36,989 nt of DNA from Bacillota bacterium (GCA_030691635.1 JAUYEF010000058.1:1-36989), one strand, 5' to 3'. Positions 8,651 to 17,581 are shown, numbered from the stretch's first letter. Translations and numbers: made by a program. Notes: generated by a model from the sequence alone, not told the origin.

Positions 8651-9001
8651 CTATTGCTTGGCAACCGGTTTTGTCTTGGTTATGTATGGAACCTCGCCGT
8701 CTTTCGTGAAGCTGAGTTGCTCGCGAGCGGCCTTCTCGATGTACTCCGGAGTGGAGAGATAGCTGATCTGCTGTTTCAGCAGATCATTCTTGGCCTGGTA
8801 TACCTTGATCTGCTGTCCAACGCGAGCCCTCTCCTGCATCATCTCGTGATACTTGAGCTCCTGCGATCCATAGAGGAATACCATGTAAAGGACAAGCAAG
8901 ATCACGACTGCCTTCATGGTGACGCCCTGCCTCTTCTTTCTCGCGGGCGCCTCTCGCGATGCCTTCTCCTTCAGCCGCTGGAGTCCTTCGGAGGCGAGCA
9001 T
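8651..9001 (-). CDS. divIC: septum formation initiator (DivIC/FtsB family)
   Basis: Short N-terminus, single TM, coiled coil (QIKVYQAKNDLLKQQISYLSTPEYIEKAAREQLSFTKDGEVPY); syntenic. Confidence 0.88.
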   Translation of the reverse strand: MLASEGLQRLKEKASREAPARKKRQGVTMKAVVILLVLYMVFLYGSQELKYHEMMQERARVGQQIKVYQAKNDLLKQQISYLSTPEYIEKAAREQLSFTKDGEVPYITKTKPVAKQ

Positions 9002-9002
9002 G

Positions 9003-9242
9003 TTACTCCTCCTCTTCCTCCTCCGTTTCTTCCTTGCCGAAGAGTGCGAGAGGATCGCCGGAAATCACTATAACGACCTCATAACCCTTTGTTTTTGCGC
9101 GGTTATAGAGGGTCGCTACGGTCCCCTGGCTTATCCCGAGCTTCTTGGCGATCGCCTCTGCTGACTGGCCCATCTCCTTGAGAGTGACGACCTGCCGTTC
9201 TCTGAAGCTCAGCCTCTCCACACCCCGGATCTCTATCTGCAT
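9003..9242 (-). CDS. small HTH protein (sigma-70 region 4 / LuxR-like) with poly-Glu tail
   Basis: LSFRERQVVTLKEMGQSAEAIAKKLGISQGTVATLYNRAKTKGYE...KEETEEEEEE. Confidence 0.75.
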   Translation of the reverse strand: MQIEIRGVERLSFRERQVVTLKEMGQSAEAIAKKLGISQGTVATLYNRAKTKGYEVVIVISGDPLALFGKEETEEEEEE

Positions 9243-9258
9243 GCGTTTCCCAACCTAG

Positions 9259-9290
9259 TTATCCACAGGTTATCTACAAAATGTGGACAA
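9259..9290. promoter_or_regulatory. Cluster of three DnaA-box-like 9-mers
   Basis: TTATCCACA (9259-9267), TTATCTACA (9270-9278), TGTGGACAA (9282-9290, inverted TTGTCCACA). Confidence 0.7.
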
Positions 9291-9447
9291 ACTGTATACA
9301 CTGCGGTGACTTAGCAGGTTCTACGGGGAGGGACAGACTCCTTCTCGGAGCCGGAGATTTTTTAAAGGATCCGTGGCTGCGCCGGCGGGGCTCTGGATGA
9401 TGCCTGTCGTCAGTCGAGGCTGCCTGCTTGATCAGCAGCCCATGCTA

Positions 9448-9945
9448 CTACGAATCGATGGGCGGTTTCTCCTCCTTCTTCAACGCATCTCCAATCAAGC
9501 CCGCCACCAGACGGAATACCACGATGAACGGCAGCACCACCGTGCCAAGTACCCTGGCCACCACCCGGTACGCAATGAGCACAGGCACCACGAGCACATA
9601 GTAGAGGACACCCTGTACAAGCCGTAGGAGTCGACCGATCACCCGCCACACCCACCGGAGAAGCCGCAGCACCAGCGAGCTCGCGAGCTTGAAGTAGAGC
9701 CAGGCGCCCGTCGCCGCGCCGACGAAGACGTAGACGCGCACCTCGCCCCAGCTCGCATAGAAGACAGCGCCCAGCAGCAATAGGGTGGCGATGACCCAAA
9801 AGAGGGCGTCCAGCACAACTGTCGCCCCAGCGCCAGGCCTGGCCTTCAGCCGGAAGGTCCTGTAGACGTCGAAGAATGCGCCCAGGGCCATGCCCGCCAG
9901 GAGCATTACGCTAAACTGGTAGAGTTGGACGTCGACGGGCACCAT
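9448..9945 (-). CDS. yabQ: spore cortex biosynthesis protein YabQ
   Basis: Multi-TM N-terminus with LLAGMALGAFFDVYRTFR; synteny yabP-yabQ-divIC. Confidence 0.85.
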   Translation of the reverse strand: MVPVDVQLYQFSVMLLAGMALGAFFDVYRTFRLKARPGAGATVVLDALFWVIATLLLLGAVFYASWGEVRVYVFVGAATGAWLYFKLASSLVLRLLRWVWRVIGRLLRLVQGVLYYVLVVPVLIAYRVVARVLGTVVLPFIVVFRLVAGLIGDALKKEEKPPIDS

Positions 9946-9948
9946 GCA

Positions 9949-10245
9949 TTATCTCAGCAATCGCTCAAGGAAGCTCTTGCCTTTGGCCTTCGACCGGGAA
10001 CTCCCGCCCTGAGTGTACTGCAGTCCGCTGATGTTGCCCTCCAGGGAGAAGCTTCCTTCCTCGAGGTTGAGTTGCTTGATCTGCAGGTCCTCGCCGCGTA
10101 CCGTGAGGAGCCCCATCTCGGTGTCCAGCGCGATTTCCTGGTCATCAGAGCTCTCCACATGCAGCACGCCCTTGATGGTAACGGACTCCCTGTTTATGAT
10201 GTGGATCTCGTGGTCAGAAAGGCCCCGGACCTCTCGCTCGTCCAT
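9949..10245 (-). CDS. yabP: sporulation protein YabP
   Basis: HEIHIINRESVTIKGVLHVESSDDQEIALDTEMGLLTVRGEDLQIKQLNLEEGSFSLEGNISGLQY; synteny. Confidence 0.9.
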   Translation of the reverse strand: MDEREVRGLSDHEIHIINRESVTIKGVLHVESSDDQEIALDTEMGLLTVRGEDLQIKQLNLEEGSFSLEGNISGLQYTQGGSSRSKAKGKSFLERLLR

Positions 10246-10411
10246 GACAGCACCCCCACAGCATGTCTCACTTCCAAGACTATGCACGTCCGAGGCGCTC
10301 AATGACAGGCGAGGCATCCGGGGCCGGCCGCACGACTCGATAGCGGCAGACCTCCTGCTCCATGGCCGGCCGCCGGTCGGGCCGGCGTGCCGGCCAAATA
10401 GACTGTTGCGG

Positions 10412-11377
10412 CTACTTCCAGCGTGACGTCAGTGTCACACCTTTGTAGTAGTATTGGATGATCTCGGCCGCCTTCTTGCCCTGTTCCGCAAGGACTTTGG
10501 CCCCTTCCTGGGACAAGCCCACGCCGTGGCCCCAGCCCTTGCCTTTCATCATGACCTTGCCACCGCTCATGACGACACTGTCCAACAAGGTCGACCTCAT
10601 CTTCTCGGGCCCCAGCGCGGTCCTCAGGGCAGGAGCGGACACAGCCTGGTTCCCGACCGTGAGGTCCACAGCTCGACCCGACGGGCCCTTGCTCGCGATG
10701 CCCACGCTCGTGACGGACGTTACCTGCTTGCCGAGGGTCTTGAGAGCCTTCATGATTTCCTGTGTGGAGAAGGTCGCGGTCCAGGGCGCCGTATCCTTAA
10801 CCACGTCTTTGACCGGCGTGAGGTAAGGAGTGGCCTGGTCTTTGTAGGCGATGCCTTCAACGGCCGTGGCTGTCATGCCCCCGGAGTTGGAGTGGAAGAA
10901 CGTGACGGCGGGCAAGCCTGCCGAGGTCACGATCTGACCCCTGCTGGCCCGGACTGCGCCTCTGATGGCGTCACTGATCTTGGACGCGTCATAGGCCTGG
11001 AAGTGCTCCGGGTCTGTGCAGACGTCCGTGCCGTGGAGCTTGCTGGTCCCGCCCATCTGCTCGATTCGCTGTACGGTGAAGGTCCTGGCAAGAATGGCCT
11101 GCGCCGCGAGCGCCTCGGCCGGGAAGCTGGGCCCGATCTCGCCCGCCACGACCCCCTCAAGGTATGTCTCGAGCTTCATCTGGGTCTTCTGGTTCTTGTC
11201 GTGAAGGAAGACTGTGATGGTGGGCTCCGTGCCCTGCAGCCGGCGCGAAGGCGCGGGGCGCCTGAACGGCGCGAGGCAGCCGCTCATGGCCGCCCCACAG
11301 ACTATCACCAGCGTGACTGCGGTAATCATGAGAACCGCACGGGCTGGCCGCGATGTGGCATGTGCTTTCCGCTTCAT
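10412..11377 (-). CDS. SpoIID/LytB domain lipoprotein-like protein
   Basis: LETYLEGVVAGEIGPSFPAEALAAQAILARTF...FHSNSGGMT...GKGWGHGVGLSQEGAKVLAEQG; signal with cysteine SGC. Confidence 0.88.
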   Translation of the reverse strand: MKRKAHATSRPARAVLMITAVTLVIVCGAAMSGCLAPFRRPAPSRRLQGTEPTITVFLHDKNQKTQMKLETYLEGVVAGEIGPSFPAEALAAQAILARTFTVQRIEQMGGTSKLHGTDVCTDPEHFQAYDASKISDAIRGAVRASRGQIVTSAGLPAVTFFHSNSGGMTATAVEGIAYKDQATPYLTPVKDVVKDTAPWTATFSTQEIMKALKTLGKQVTSVTSVGIASKGPSGRAVDLTVGNQAVSAPALRTALGPEKMRSTLLDSVVMSGGKVMMKGKGWGHGVGLSQEGAKVLAEQGKKAAEIIQYYYKGVTLTSRWK

Positions 11378-11457
11378 GGTATTCCCTCCAAAATTGGGCT
11401 TTCTGGCATAGGATGCCCTCATCGGAGGGAGATAAGCATCGAACCCGCGCGCAATCG

Positions 11458-11724
11458 CTAAATCCAGTCTTCCCGTACCTGCTCGGAGACGACCTCGTAC
11501 ATCTCCCGCGCCTGCACCGTGGAGGCCACATCGCGGACGGCAATGACCTTGACCTTAACCACCCTGCGGCCGAAGTCTAGTTCCAGGACGTCGCCCGGCT
11601 TCACATCGGTCCCGGCTTTGGCGGGCCGACCGTTGATGATGACCCGGTGCTGGTCGCTAACCTGTTTGGCCACCGTCCGTCTCTTTACAAGCCTGCTCAC
11701 CTTGAGAAACCTGTCCAGTCTCAT
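11458..11724 (-). CDS. rqcP: S4 domain RNA-binding protein (RqcP/YabO family)
   Basis: MRLDRFLKVSRLVKRRTVAKQVSDQHRVIINGRPAKAGTDVKPGDVLELDFG. Confidence 0.88.
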   Translation of the reverse strand: MRLDRFLKVSRLVKRRTVAKQVSDQHRVIINGRPAKAGTDVKPGDVLELDFGRRVVKVKVIAVRDVASTVQAREMYEVVSEQVREDWI

Positions 11725-11833
11725 GACGCACCTCTCACGAGCCGCGCGCGGCACGGCCTGCGGCCTGCGCAAAACAGGAATCAGGCCTCCGTAGAGACCT
11801 GATTCCAATGTCCATAGCCCGATTCCTGCGGTC

Positions 11834-12109
11834 CTACTCGTGAATCCTGTCTTTCAGCGACTTGCCGGCCCGGAACGCGGGCACTCGTGTCGCGGGTATC
11901 TTGATCTCCTGTTTGGTCTGCGGGTTCCGACCCATCCTCGCTGCGCGGTCACGGACTTCGAAGGTCCCAAACCCGACGAGCGAGACCTTCTCACCCCTGG
12001 TCAAGGCCTCTTCGATGACCTCGGTGATGGCACTGACCACGGTTTCCACGTCTCTCTTGGTCAAGTCCGCCTTCTCAGCGACAGCAGTTATCAGTTCAGC
12101 CTTGTTCAC
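11834..12109 (-). CDS. hup: DNA-binding protein HU
   Basis: MNKAELITAVAEKADLTKRDVETVVSAITEVIEEALTRGEKVSLVGFGTFEVRDRAARMGRNPQTKQEIKIPATRVPAFRAGKSLKD. Confidence 0.97.
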   Translation of the reverse strand: MNKAELITAVAEKADLTKRDVETVVSAITEVIEEALTRGEKVSLVGFGTFEVRDRAARMGRNPQTKQEIKIPATRVPAFRAGKSLKDRIHE

Positions 12110-12124
12110 TAAGACGCCCTCCTC

Positions 12125-13714
12125 TTAGAGCCCCAATGCCTTGGCACGTTCCCAGAGATGGTCCATCTCCTCGAGGCTCATATCCTCAAGTTTCTTGCCC
12201 TGCTTCGTTGCCTCATCCTCCACAAACCGGAACCGCCTGGTGAACTTGGTCACCGCCCCTGCCAGCGCCTGCTCGGGCATCACCCCGAGGTGCCGTGACA
12301 GGTTCGTTATCGCGAAAAGCAAATCGCCTGTTTCCGCTTCCAGAGCCTGCGCATCACCAGCTTCCCGCGCGCGCTCCAGCTCGCCGGTTTCCTCGCGGAC
12401 CTTGTCGAAGACCTGTTCGACCGACGGCCAATCGAACCCGACCTTGGCCGCCCTCCGCTGGATCTCATGCGCCCGCATCATCGCTGGAAGGTGTTTGGAC
12501 ACCCCAGTGATGACGCTTGCGCGGCTCGTGCCCTTTTCGGCTGCCTTGATGGTCTGCCAGTTGCGGAGGACGTCATCCGAACTGCTCACCTTCACGTCGG
12601 AGAAGACGTGGGGGTGTCGCCTGATCATCTTCTGGGTGATTCCGGCCACCACGTCATTGACGTCAAAGTGGCTCTGCTCAGCCGAAATCTGCGAGTGCAG
12701 CGCGAGTTGCAGGAGTAAGTCTCCCAATTCCTCACAGAGTTTATGCATGTCTCCCAGTTCGATGGCTTCGACCACTTCGTAGGCTTCTTCCAGCACAAAA
12801 GGCCTGAGGCTGCGGTGGTCCTGCTCTTTGTCCCAGGGGCAGCCCCCTTCGCCGCGCAGCCTCGACACCACCCTGACCAGCGGGTCCATGGGGAAGTCGC
12901 AGGACGAGGGCTTGTCCACGCCGTCCCGACACTCAACCATCCCCGGACCAGCCTGCCCGGCGACAGCGTCGCGCTTGACCGGCGGGACGTACACGGTCAC
13001 AAGATGGTCGAGCCATTCGAGGTGGTCGAGCCTGGAGATGGGCACCGTCTCGACCCACTCCTCTCCCGGCACGCCCGCCGCTCGCAGCACAGTCACCGGG
13101 TGGTCGTCGCCGTAAACCTCGGCGAGCGTCAGTTTCACACTGGATGCCGTGGTCCTGTCGTATACCTGAGCGATCAGGCATGGAACACCAGGCGCGAGAC
13201 TGGACGCCTTGAGTGTCAGCGCATCAAGTATGAGAAGCCCATCCGAGGGGTCAATCCCAGCCTTCTGCAACACCGGCTCCAGGAACGCCTCGGAGCCCGC
13301 TATCCTGAGTGGCACGCCGGTCTCGGCGCACTTCCGCCGCAGCATGCCGGTGGTGGATTCGAACACGCTGGGGTGGCCGGGAACCGCGTACGCCACGCGC
13401 AGCCCCGAGAGCGCCGCCTGCATGACCCTGTCCACAACCTGCTCGTAGGCCGTATCGAAATCCCCGGCCGCCTCATAGATGTCGTCGCAGCTGACGTAGG
13501 TGATCCCTTCCTCATCGAGGAACGAGACCGTGGGGTGGATGCGAGTCCTGAGTATCACGAATTCGGCGTCGGAGAGCGCTCTCCAGGCGCCGAGGCTCAT
13601 GCTATCGGGGTTCCCCGGCCCGAGGCCGACAACGCATAGTTCGCCTTTTGTGTGGCTTTCCTCATGCTTCAAGTGCGTTTCTGCTCCCTTGTGTCGTTTA
13701 CTCGCTGGCGTCAT
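12125..13714 (-). CDS. mazG: MazG/YabN: SAM methylase-like domain plus nucleoside triphosphate pyrophosphohydrolase
   Basis: VVGLGPGNPDSMS N-terminal methylase domain; GGCPWDKEQDHRSLRPFVLEEAYEVVEAIE...EELGDLLLQ MazG motifs. Confidence 0.93.
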   Translation of the reverse strand: MTPASKRHKGAETHLKHEESHTKGELCVVGLGPGNPDSMSLGAWRALSDAEFVILRTRIHPTVSFLDEEGITYVSCDDIYEAAGDFDTAYEQVVDRVMQAALSGLRVAYAVPGHPSVFESTTGMLRRKCAETGVPLRIAGSEAFLEPVLQKAGIDPSDGLLILDALTLKASSLAPGVPCLIAQVYDRTTASSVKLTLAEVYGDDHPVTVLRAAGVPGEEWVETVPISRLDHLEWLDHLVTVYVPPVKRDAVAGQAGPGMVECRDGVDKPSSCDFPMDPLVRVVSRLRGEGGCPWDKEQDHRSLRPFVLEEAYEVVEAIELGDMHKLCEELGDLLLQLALHSQISAEQSHFDVNDVVAGITQKMIRRHPHVFSDVKVSSSDDVLRNWQTIKAAEKGTSRASVITGVSKHLPAMMRAHEIQRRAAKVGFDWPSVEQVFDKVREETGELERAREAGDAQALEAETGDLLFAITNLSRHLGVMPEQALAGAVTKFTRRFRFVEDEATKQGKKLEDMSLEEMDHLWERAKALGL

Positions 13715-13745
13715 CTACTCGCCTGCCGTCATTTACTCCCTGGTA
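13693..13745 (-). repeat. ~18-bp imperfect tandem repeat at the mazG start codon
   Basis: gtcgtttactcgctggc / gtcatctactcgcctgcc / gtcatttactccctggta. Confidence 0.8.
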
Positions 13746-15379
13746 AGCCCCAGTCTCTTGAGCACAGGCGCAAGACGCGGTCCGACAACAGGCACCATGC
13801 TGACATCCGAAGTGCGGATGCCACCCAGCAGCAGCAGCACAATGCCGTAGACCGCCGCGCCCAGCGCTATGGCCGCCAGCGTCGGGATGCCGAGCGATGG
13901 CACAAAGACATGCAGCCTGTTGAAGAAGTACCGGACCGCCAGCCCCATCACCGTCACGGCCAGCCCGGGCTTGAGCACCATGTCCGCGAAGTGGAACACA
14001 TGACCGAGCCTGGACTGGAGTTCCGTCAGGTTCAAAGCTGCCGCGATCAGGAACGCCGCCACCGTGCCGTACGCTGCCCCATTGATTCCGAACTGTGGCA
14101 TGGCGGTCAGCACGTATGTGACCACGACTTTCGCTATGGCTCCCAGCAAGAGGTTCCTGACCGGCACTCCAAGGTGGCCCATGCCCTGCAGGGCGCCTGA
14201 AGTGGTCTGCTGCAGCGAAAGGAAGAGCACCGCTGATGAGAGCGCGGCCAGCGGGCCCGCCACGCCAGGGTCACTGAAGAGAAATGCTGGTATCTCGCGG
14301 TTCAACACATATAGCCCGACGGCTGCCGGGACCATCAGCACGAATGAAAGGCGCAGCGCCGTGGCGGTCCTGGACCGTGCCCGGGCCAGATCGTGCGTGG
14401 CCAGCGCCTGAGTGATCGCAGGCACAAGGCTCACCTGGAGCGCCGCCGTAACCACGGTCGGCATGTTCATCAGCGGCACGGCGCCGCCCGAAAGCTGCCC
14501 GTATAGCGCTGTGGCCTCTTCGTAGCCGACCCCCATCGCCTGCAGCCGTGTCGGGACGAGCACGAGGTCAACCATCTGTATCAGGCCCAGGATGCCTGTC
14601 GTGAGCGATATCGGGATGGCTATCTCGATTATGCGCCTGATCACAGACCAGGTGGACACAGTGGCGCGGTCACCCGCAGCCGGCGCACCGGCGGGTGGAG
14701 CCGCCGCGCATACAGCCGCAGCCGGCGCGCCTGCTCTCTCCCTGTCTTGTCTGGAGAACACCCAGAGCAGGTAGCAGAGCCCCGCGATCGAGCCTGTGAC
14801 AGCTCCGAAAGTCGCTCCCGCCGCGGCATACTCAATACCCCGGCCGAGCAGGCCGAGCGCCAGCAAGAACATCGTCGCCACACGGACGAACTGCTCTATG
14901 ATCTGGGACAACGCAGTCGGAGCCATGTGCTGGTGTCCCTGGAAGTATCCTCTGTAGGCCGACATGAGCGAAACAAAGAAGATCGCGGGTGAGATGGCTG
15001 CTATGGAAAGAAACGAGCGCGGGTCCTTGGCGACTCGCTCCGCGACCACGTGGCTCGCCGCGAATAGCGACACGGACAGGATGAAGCCGGATATGCCGAG
15101 CAGCCATAGCGACGTGCTGAAGACCCGCTGGGTGCCGGCATGATCGCCTTGTGCTTCGTGTTCCGCGACAAGCTTGGAGATGGCAATGTTCACGCCGACG
15201 GTCGAAAGCGTGAGCAGCAGCGAGTATATGGGGTAGGCCATCTGGAAAAGGCCCATACCCTCTTTGCGCAGGATAGGGTATAGGGGAATGCGGTACAGCG
15301 CGCCGAGCAGCCTGCTCACGAGCGCCGCGGCGGCGAGTAGAAAAGCTCCCTGGAGGAATGTCTCTTTGGTCCTGCTCAT
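13733..15379 (-). CDS. polysaccharide biosynthesis / lipid flippase family protein (SpoVB/YabM-like, MOP superfamily)
   Basis: ~548 aa polytopic protein; KETFLQGAFLLAAAALVSRLLGALYRIPLYPILRKEGMGLFQMAYPIY; synteny with mazG/yabN. Confidence 0.9.
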   Translation of the reverse strand: MSRTKETFLQGAFLLAAAALVSRLLGALYRIPLYPILRKEGMGLFQMAYPIYSLLLTLSTVGVNIAISKLVAEHEAQGDHAGTQRVFSTSLWLLGISGFILSVSLFAASHVVAERVAKDPRSFLSIAAISPAIFFVSLMSAYRGYFQGHQHMAPTALSQIIEQFVRVATMFLLALGLLGRGIEYAAAGATFGAVTGSIAGLCYLLWVFSRQDRERAGAPAAAVCAAAPPAGAPAAGDRATVSTWSVIRRIIEIAIPISLTTGILGLIQMVDLVLVPTRLQAMGVGYEEATALYGQLSGGAVPLMNMPTVVTAALQVSLVPAITQALATHDLARARSRTATALRLSFVLMVPAAVGLYVLNREIPAFLFSDPGVAGPLAALSSAVLFLSLQQTTSGALQGMGHLGVPVRNLLLGAIAKVVVTYVLTAMPQFGINGAAYGTVAAFLIAAALNLTELQSRLGHVFHFADMVLKPGLAVTVMGLAVRYFFNRLHVFVPSLGIPTLAAIALGAAVYGIVLLLLGGIRTSDVSMVPVVGPRLAPVLKRLGLTRE

Positions 15380-15440
15380 GTGCTTGTGGTCCTGCTCATA
15401 TGTTTGTCGCCCTACTCACATACTTGTGGCCCTGCTCATA
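15371..15440 (-). repeat. 20-bp tandem repeat (3.5 copies) covering the yabM/spoVB-like start codon
   Basis: cctgctcatgtgcttgtggt / cctgctcatatgtttgtcgc / cctactcacatacttgtggc / cctgctcata. Confidence 0.92.
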
Positions 15441-15606
15441 CCGTGTTACACGTGTGGCATCTTATTGCCAGCATTAACAATTATACCAGTCCGCCGCTCA
15501 GGGCAGACAATGACCCGAGACAGGCGGTGCCAGTCTTCAACGCCCTGTTCTGCCTTCTGATGTGATGTTCCGCCTTCTGATGTGGCCCGGCCTCCTCTGT
15601 AGCCTG

Positions 15607-16485
15607 CTACCGACCGCGATATCGTAGCCAGATGTATACGCCTGGAGCGACGATACCGAGCGGGATCAGGCTGAGCAGCCCGACTTCGACACCATAACTG
15701 GTCCCGACCAGCCAGGGTGCCCCGGCCAATCGAGCCTGTGCGCCAAATACATTGGGCCCGGTCCTGCCGGGGAGATTGAGCAGGCCGTTCTGAACGAAGT
15801 TCCACGCGAAGTGAATCCCCACCGGGAGCCAGAGCGATCCGGCCCGCAGGTAGGCCCAGCCCAGGAGCAGTGAAGGACCCGTGATCGCGACAAGAAAGAG
15901 CGGCAGGGCAAACATCACCGAGGTCGCCACAATGCCTCTGGCAGGGCCCCAGGCTTTCGTGAGACCGTTCAGAAGGTACCCCCGGAACATAGCTTCTTCG
16001 CCAAGCGCCGCCTGAAGCGATGTGAGAAACGAAATCCAGAGCATGGCGCACCACTGCCCAAAGGGGGCGGTCTGCCACCGCCAAGCTGTGATGACCAGCC
16101 AGCCACCTCTAACGTAGATCGTGAACAACACCATCATGGCGGCTGCCGTCAGCACCGTGCCATATACCGCATCGCCAAGCCAGCCTCTGTACGTGGTCAG
16201 CCCAAGACTCCGTAGGTCACAAAGCCAGCCTCTGTGCGTCATCGACCCAAGACGCTGTGGATCGCCACCCCAGACGATCCGCGCCGCGACCGCGGATGCG
16301 CCAACCGCCAGCACAATGCCACCTGCGCGGGATAGCGTTCCGCTCAGCATCTCTGGGGCACGGATAGCCTGCCCCAGGAGCCTGACTCCGACCGCCCAGG
16401 CCGCATGGATGACCCAATACGCAATAAACGTCAGTAACCCGAAGCCTATGGTCACCCATCCAAGCCTACGATCGTCCCGCCACAC
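15607..16485 (-). CDS. CPBP-family intramembrane metalloprotease
   Basis: ALGEEAMFRGYLL (EExxxR) and GIHFAWNFVQN (HxxxN), polytopic. Confidence 0.88.
   Translation of the reverse strand: MWRDDRRLGWVTIGFGLLTFIAYWVIHAAWAVGVRLLGQAIRAPEMLSGTLSRAGGIVLAVGASAVAARIVWGGDPQRLGSMTHRGWLCDLRSLGLTTYRGWLGDAVYGTVLTAAAMMVLFTIYVRGGWLVITAWRWQTAPFGQWCAMLWISFLTSLQAALGEEAMFRGYLLNGLTKAWGPARGIVATSVMFALPLFLVAITGPSLLLGWAYLRAGSLWLPVGIHFAWNFVQNGLLNLPGRTGPNVFGAQARLAGAPWLVGTSYGVEVGLLSLIPLGIVAPGVYIWLRYRGR
16177..16266 (-). repeat. Two tandem 45-bp (15-codon) imperfect repeats within the CPBP gene
   Basis: aagccagcctctgtacgtggtcagcccaagactccgtaggtcaca then aagccagcctctgtgcgtcatcgacccaagacgctgtggatcgcc; protein RLGSMTHRGWLCDL-RSLGLTTYRGWLGDA. 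Confidence 0.8.
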
Positions 16486-16868
16486 TCTTGGCCCACCGCC
16501 TCTCGTCCAGAGAGTCTTGACGTCATAAAGTGAAACGCTGTTTCCCTATGCGGTAGCGTCAGTGCGTGTATGTGGGAGATGACGAGTGTAGCTGGTGACC
16601 GGTAGGCTCCGGCGACAGTACACCTGTACGTCCGGTACAACTTGGACAGAAAGCCCTTCTCTCCTGCCCACTGCATCGCGGGGCGTGACAGGCGCACGCG
16701 CACGGCCCCGCACGAGCATGGGCACTAGTCTGAGGAGAAATGAACTGGGGCCCGTTTCTCACATGGACGTGAGGGGCCCCAGGATCACTCTCAGGTATTG
16801 CGCGTGGCGCTCGAAAGCGGCATCGATCTGGACGGCCGGCGGCAAGGCCGCCTGCCGGTCGCTCCGCG

Positions 16869-17432
16869 CTATTGCTCCATCTGCTTAGCCAAGAAGCCCG
16901 CCGCAGTCTCCGCCAGCTTGAGTTCCATGTCGGCCATCTGGACGTTGGGTTCCTTGGAGCACAGGATAACCGCGCCTATCGGGTCACCCTCCGCGATGAT
17001 CGGCGCGATCACCTCGGCGGTGAACTTGCAGCCCGTCTCCTCGCCCACGGTGATGCACTCCTTGCAGTACTTGTGCTCACCGGGCTTGTTTATGAGCACG
17101 GCCTTCCGGTCTTCCATGACCCGCTCGACCGCCGGGCCCACTGGCTTGTTCAAGAACTCCTTCTTCGGGGCGCCGGCGACGGCGATGATATTGTCGCGAT
17201 CGGCTATCAGTGCGATGTGTTGCGTCGCTTCATACAGCGAATCTGCATATTCCTTCGCGAAATCCCCCAATTCGCCAATAGGGGAGTATTTCTTGAGTAT
17301 GACCTCGCCATCGCGGTCAACGAATATTTCAAGGGGGTCTCCTTCACGAATCCGCAGTGTGCGGCGGATTTCCTTAGGAATGACGACCCTTCCGAGGTCG
17401 TCAATCCGCCTCACGATTCCCGTCGCCTTCAT
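16869..17432 (-). CDS. spoVT: stage V sporulation protein T (AbrB-like)
   Basis: MKATGIVRRIDDLGRVVIPKEIRRTLRIREGDPLEIFVDRDGEVILKKYSPIGELGDFAKEYADSL, GAF-like C-terminus. Confidence 0.97.
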   Translation of the reverse strand: MKATGIVRRIDDLGRVVIPKEIRRTLRIREGDPLEIFVDRDGEVILKKYSPIGELGDFAKEYADSLYEATQHIALIADRDNIIAVAGAPKKEFLNKPVGPAVERVMEDRKAVLINKPGEHKYCKECITVGEETGCKFTAEVIAPIIAEGDPIGAVILCSKEPNVQMADMELKLAETAAGFLAKQMEQ

Positions 17433-17581
17433 TAAAGCCCCTCCTTGTGCCTTTTTCGGTTCGCCGCCAGTGCTTAGTATATAGGCCAGCGAAATGCTTT
17501 ATTCACATTTTTCCAGTTCGCACTGGCAACACTGGCAAAGGCCGGAAGGGAGTTGCGGGTCACGGGGGAGGCCTGCCCACC

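Noticed and set aside
10360-10411. GC-rich palindromic stretch after the SpoIID-like gene as a terminator
   Set aside because: Repeated GCCGGC permits several foldings and there is no U-tract; not enough support.
10454-11461. 335 aa plus-strand ORF antisense to the SpoIID-like gene
   Set aside because: Antisense shadow ORF; opposite strand encodes a clear SpoIID domain protein.
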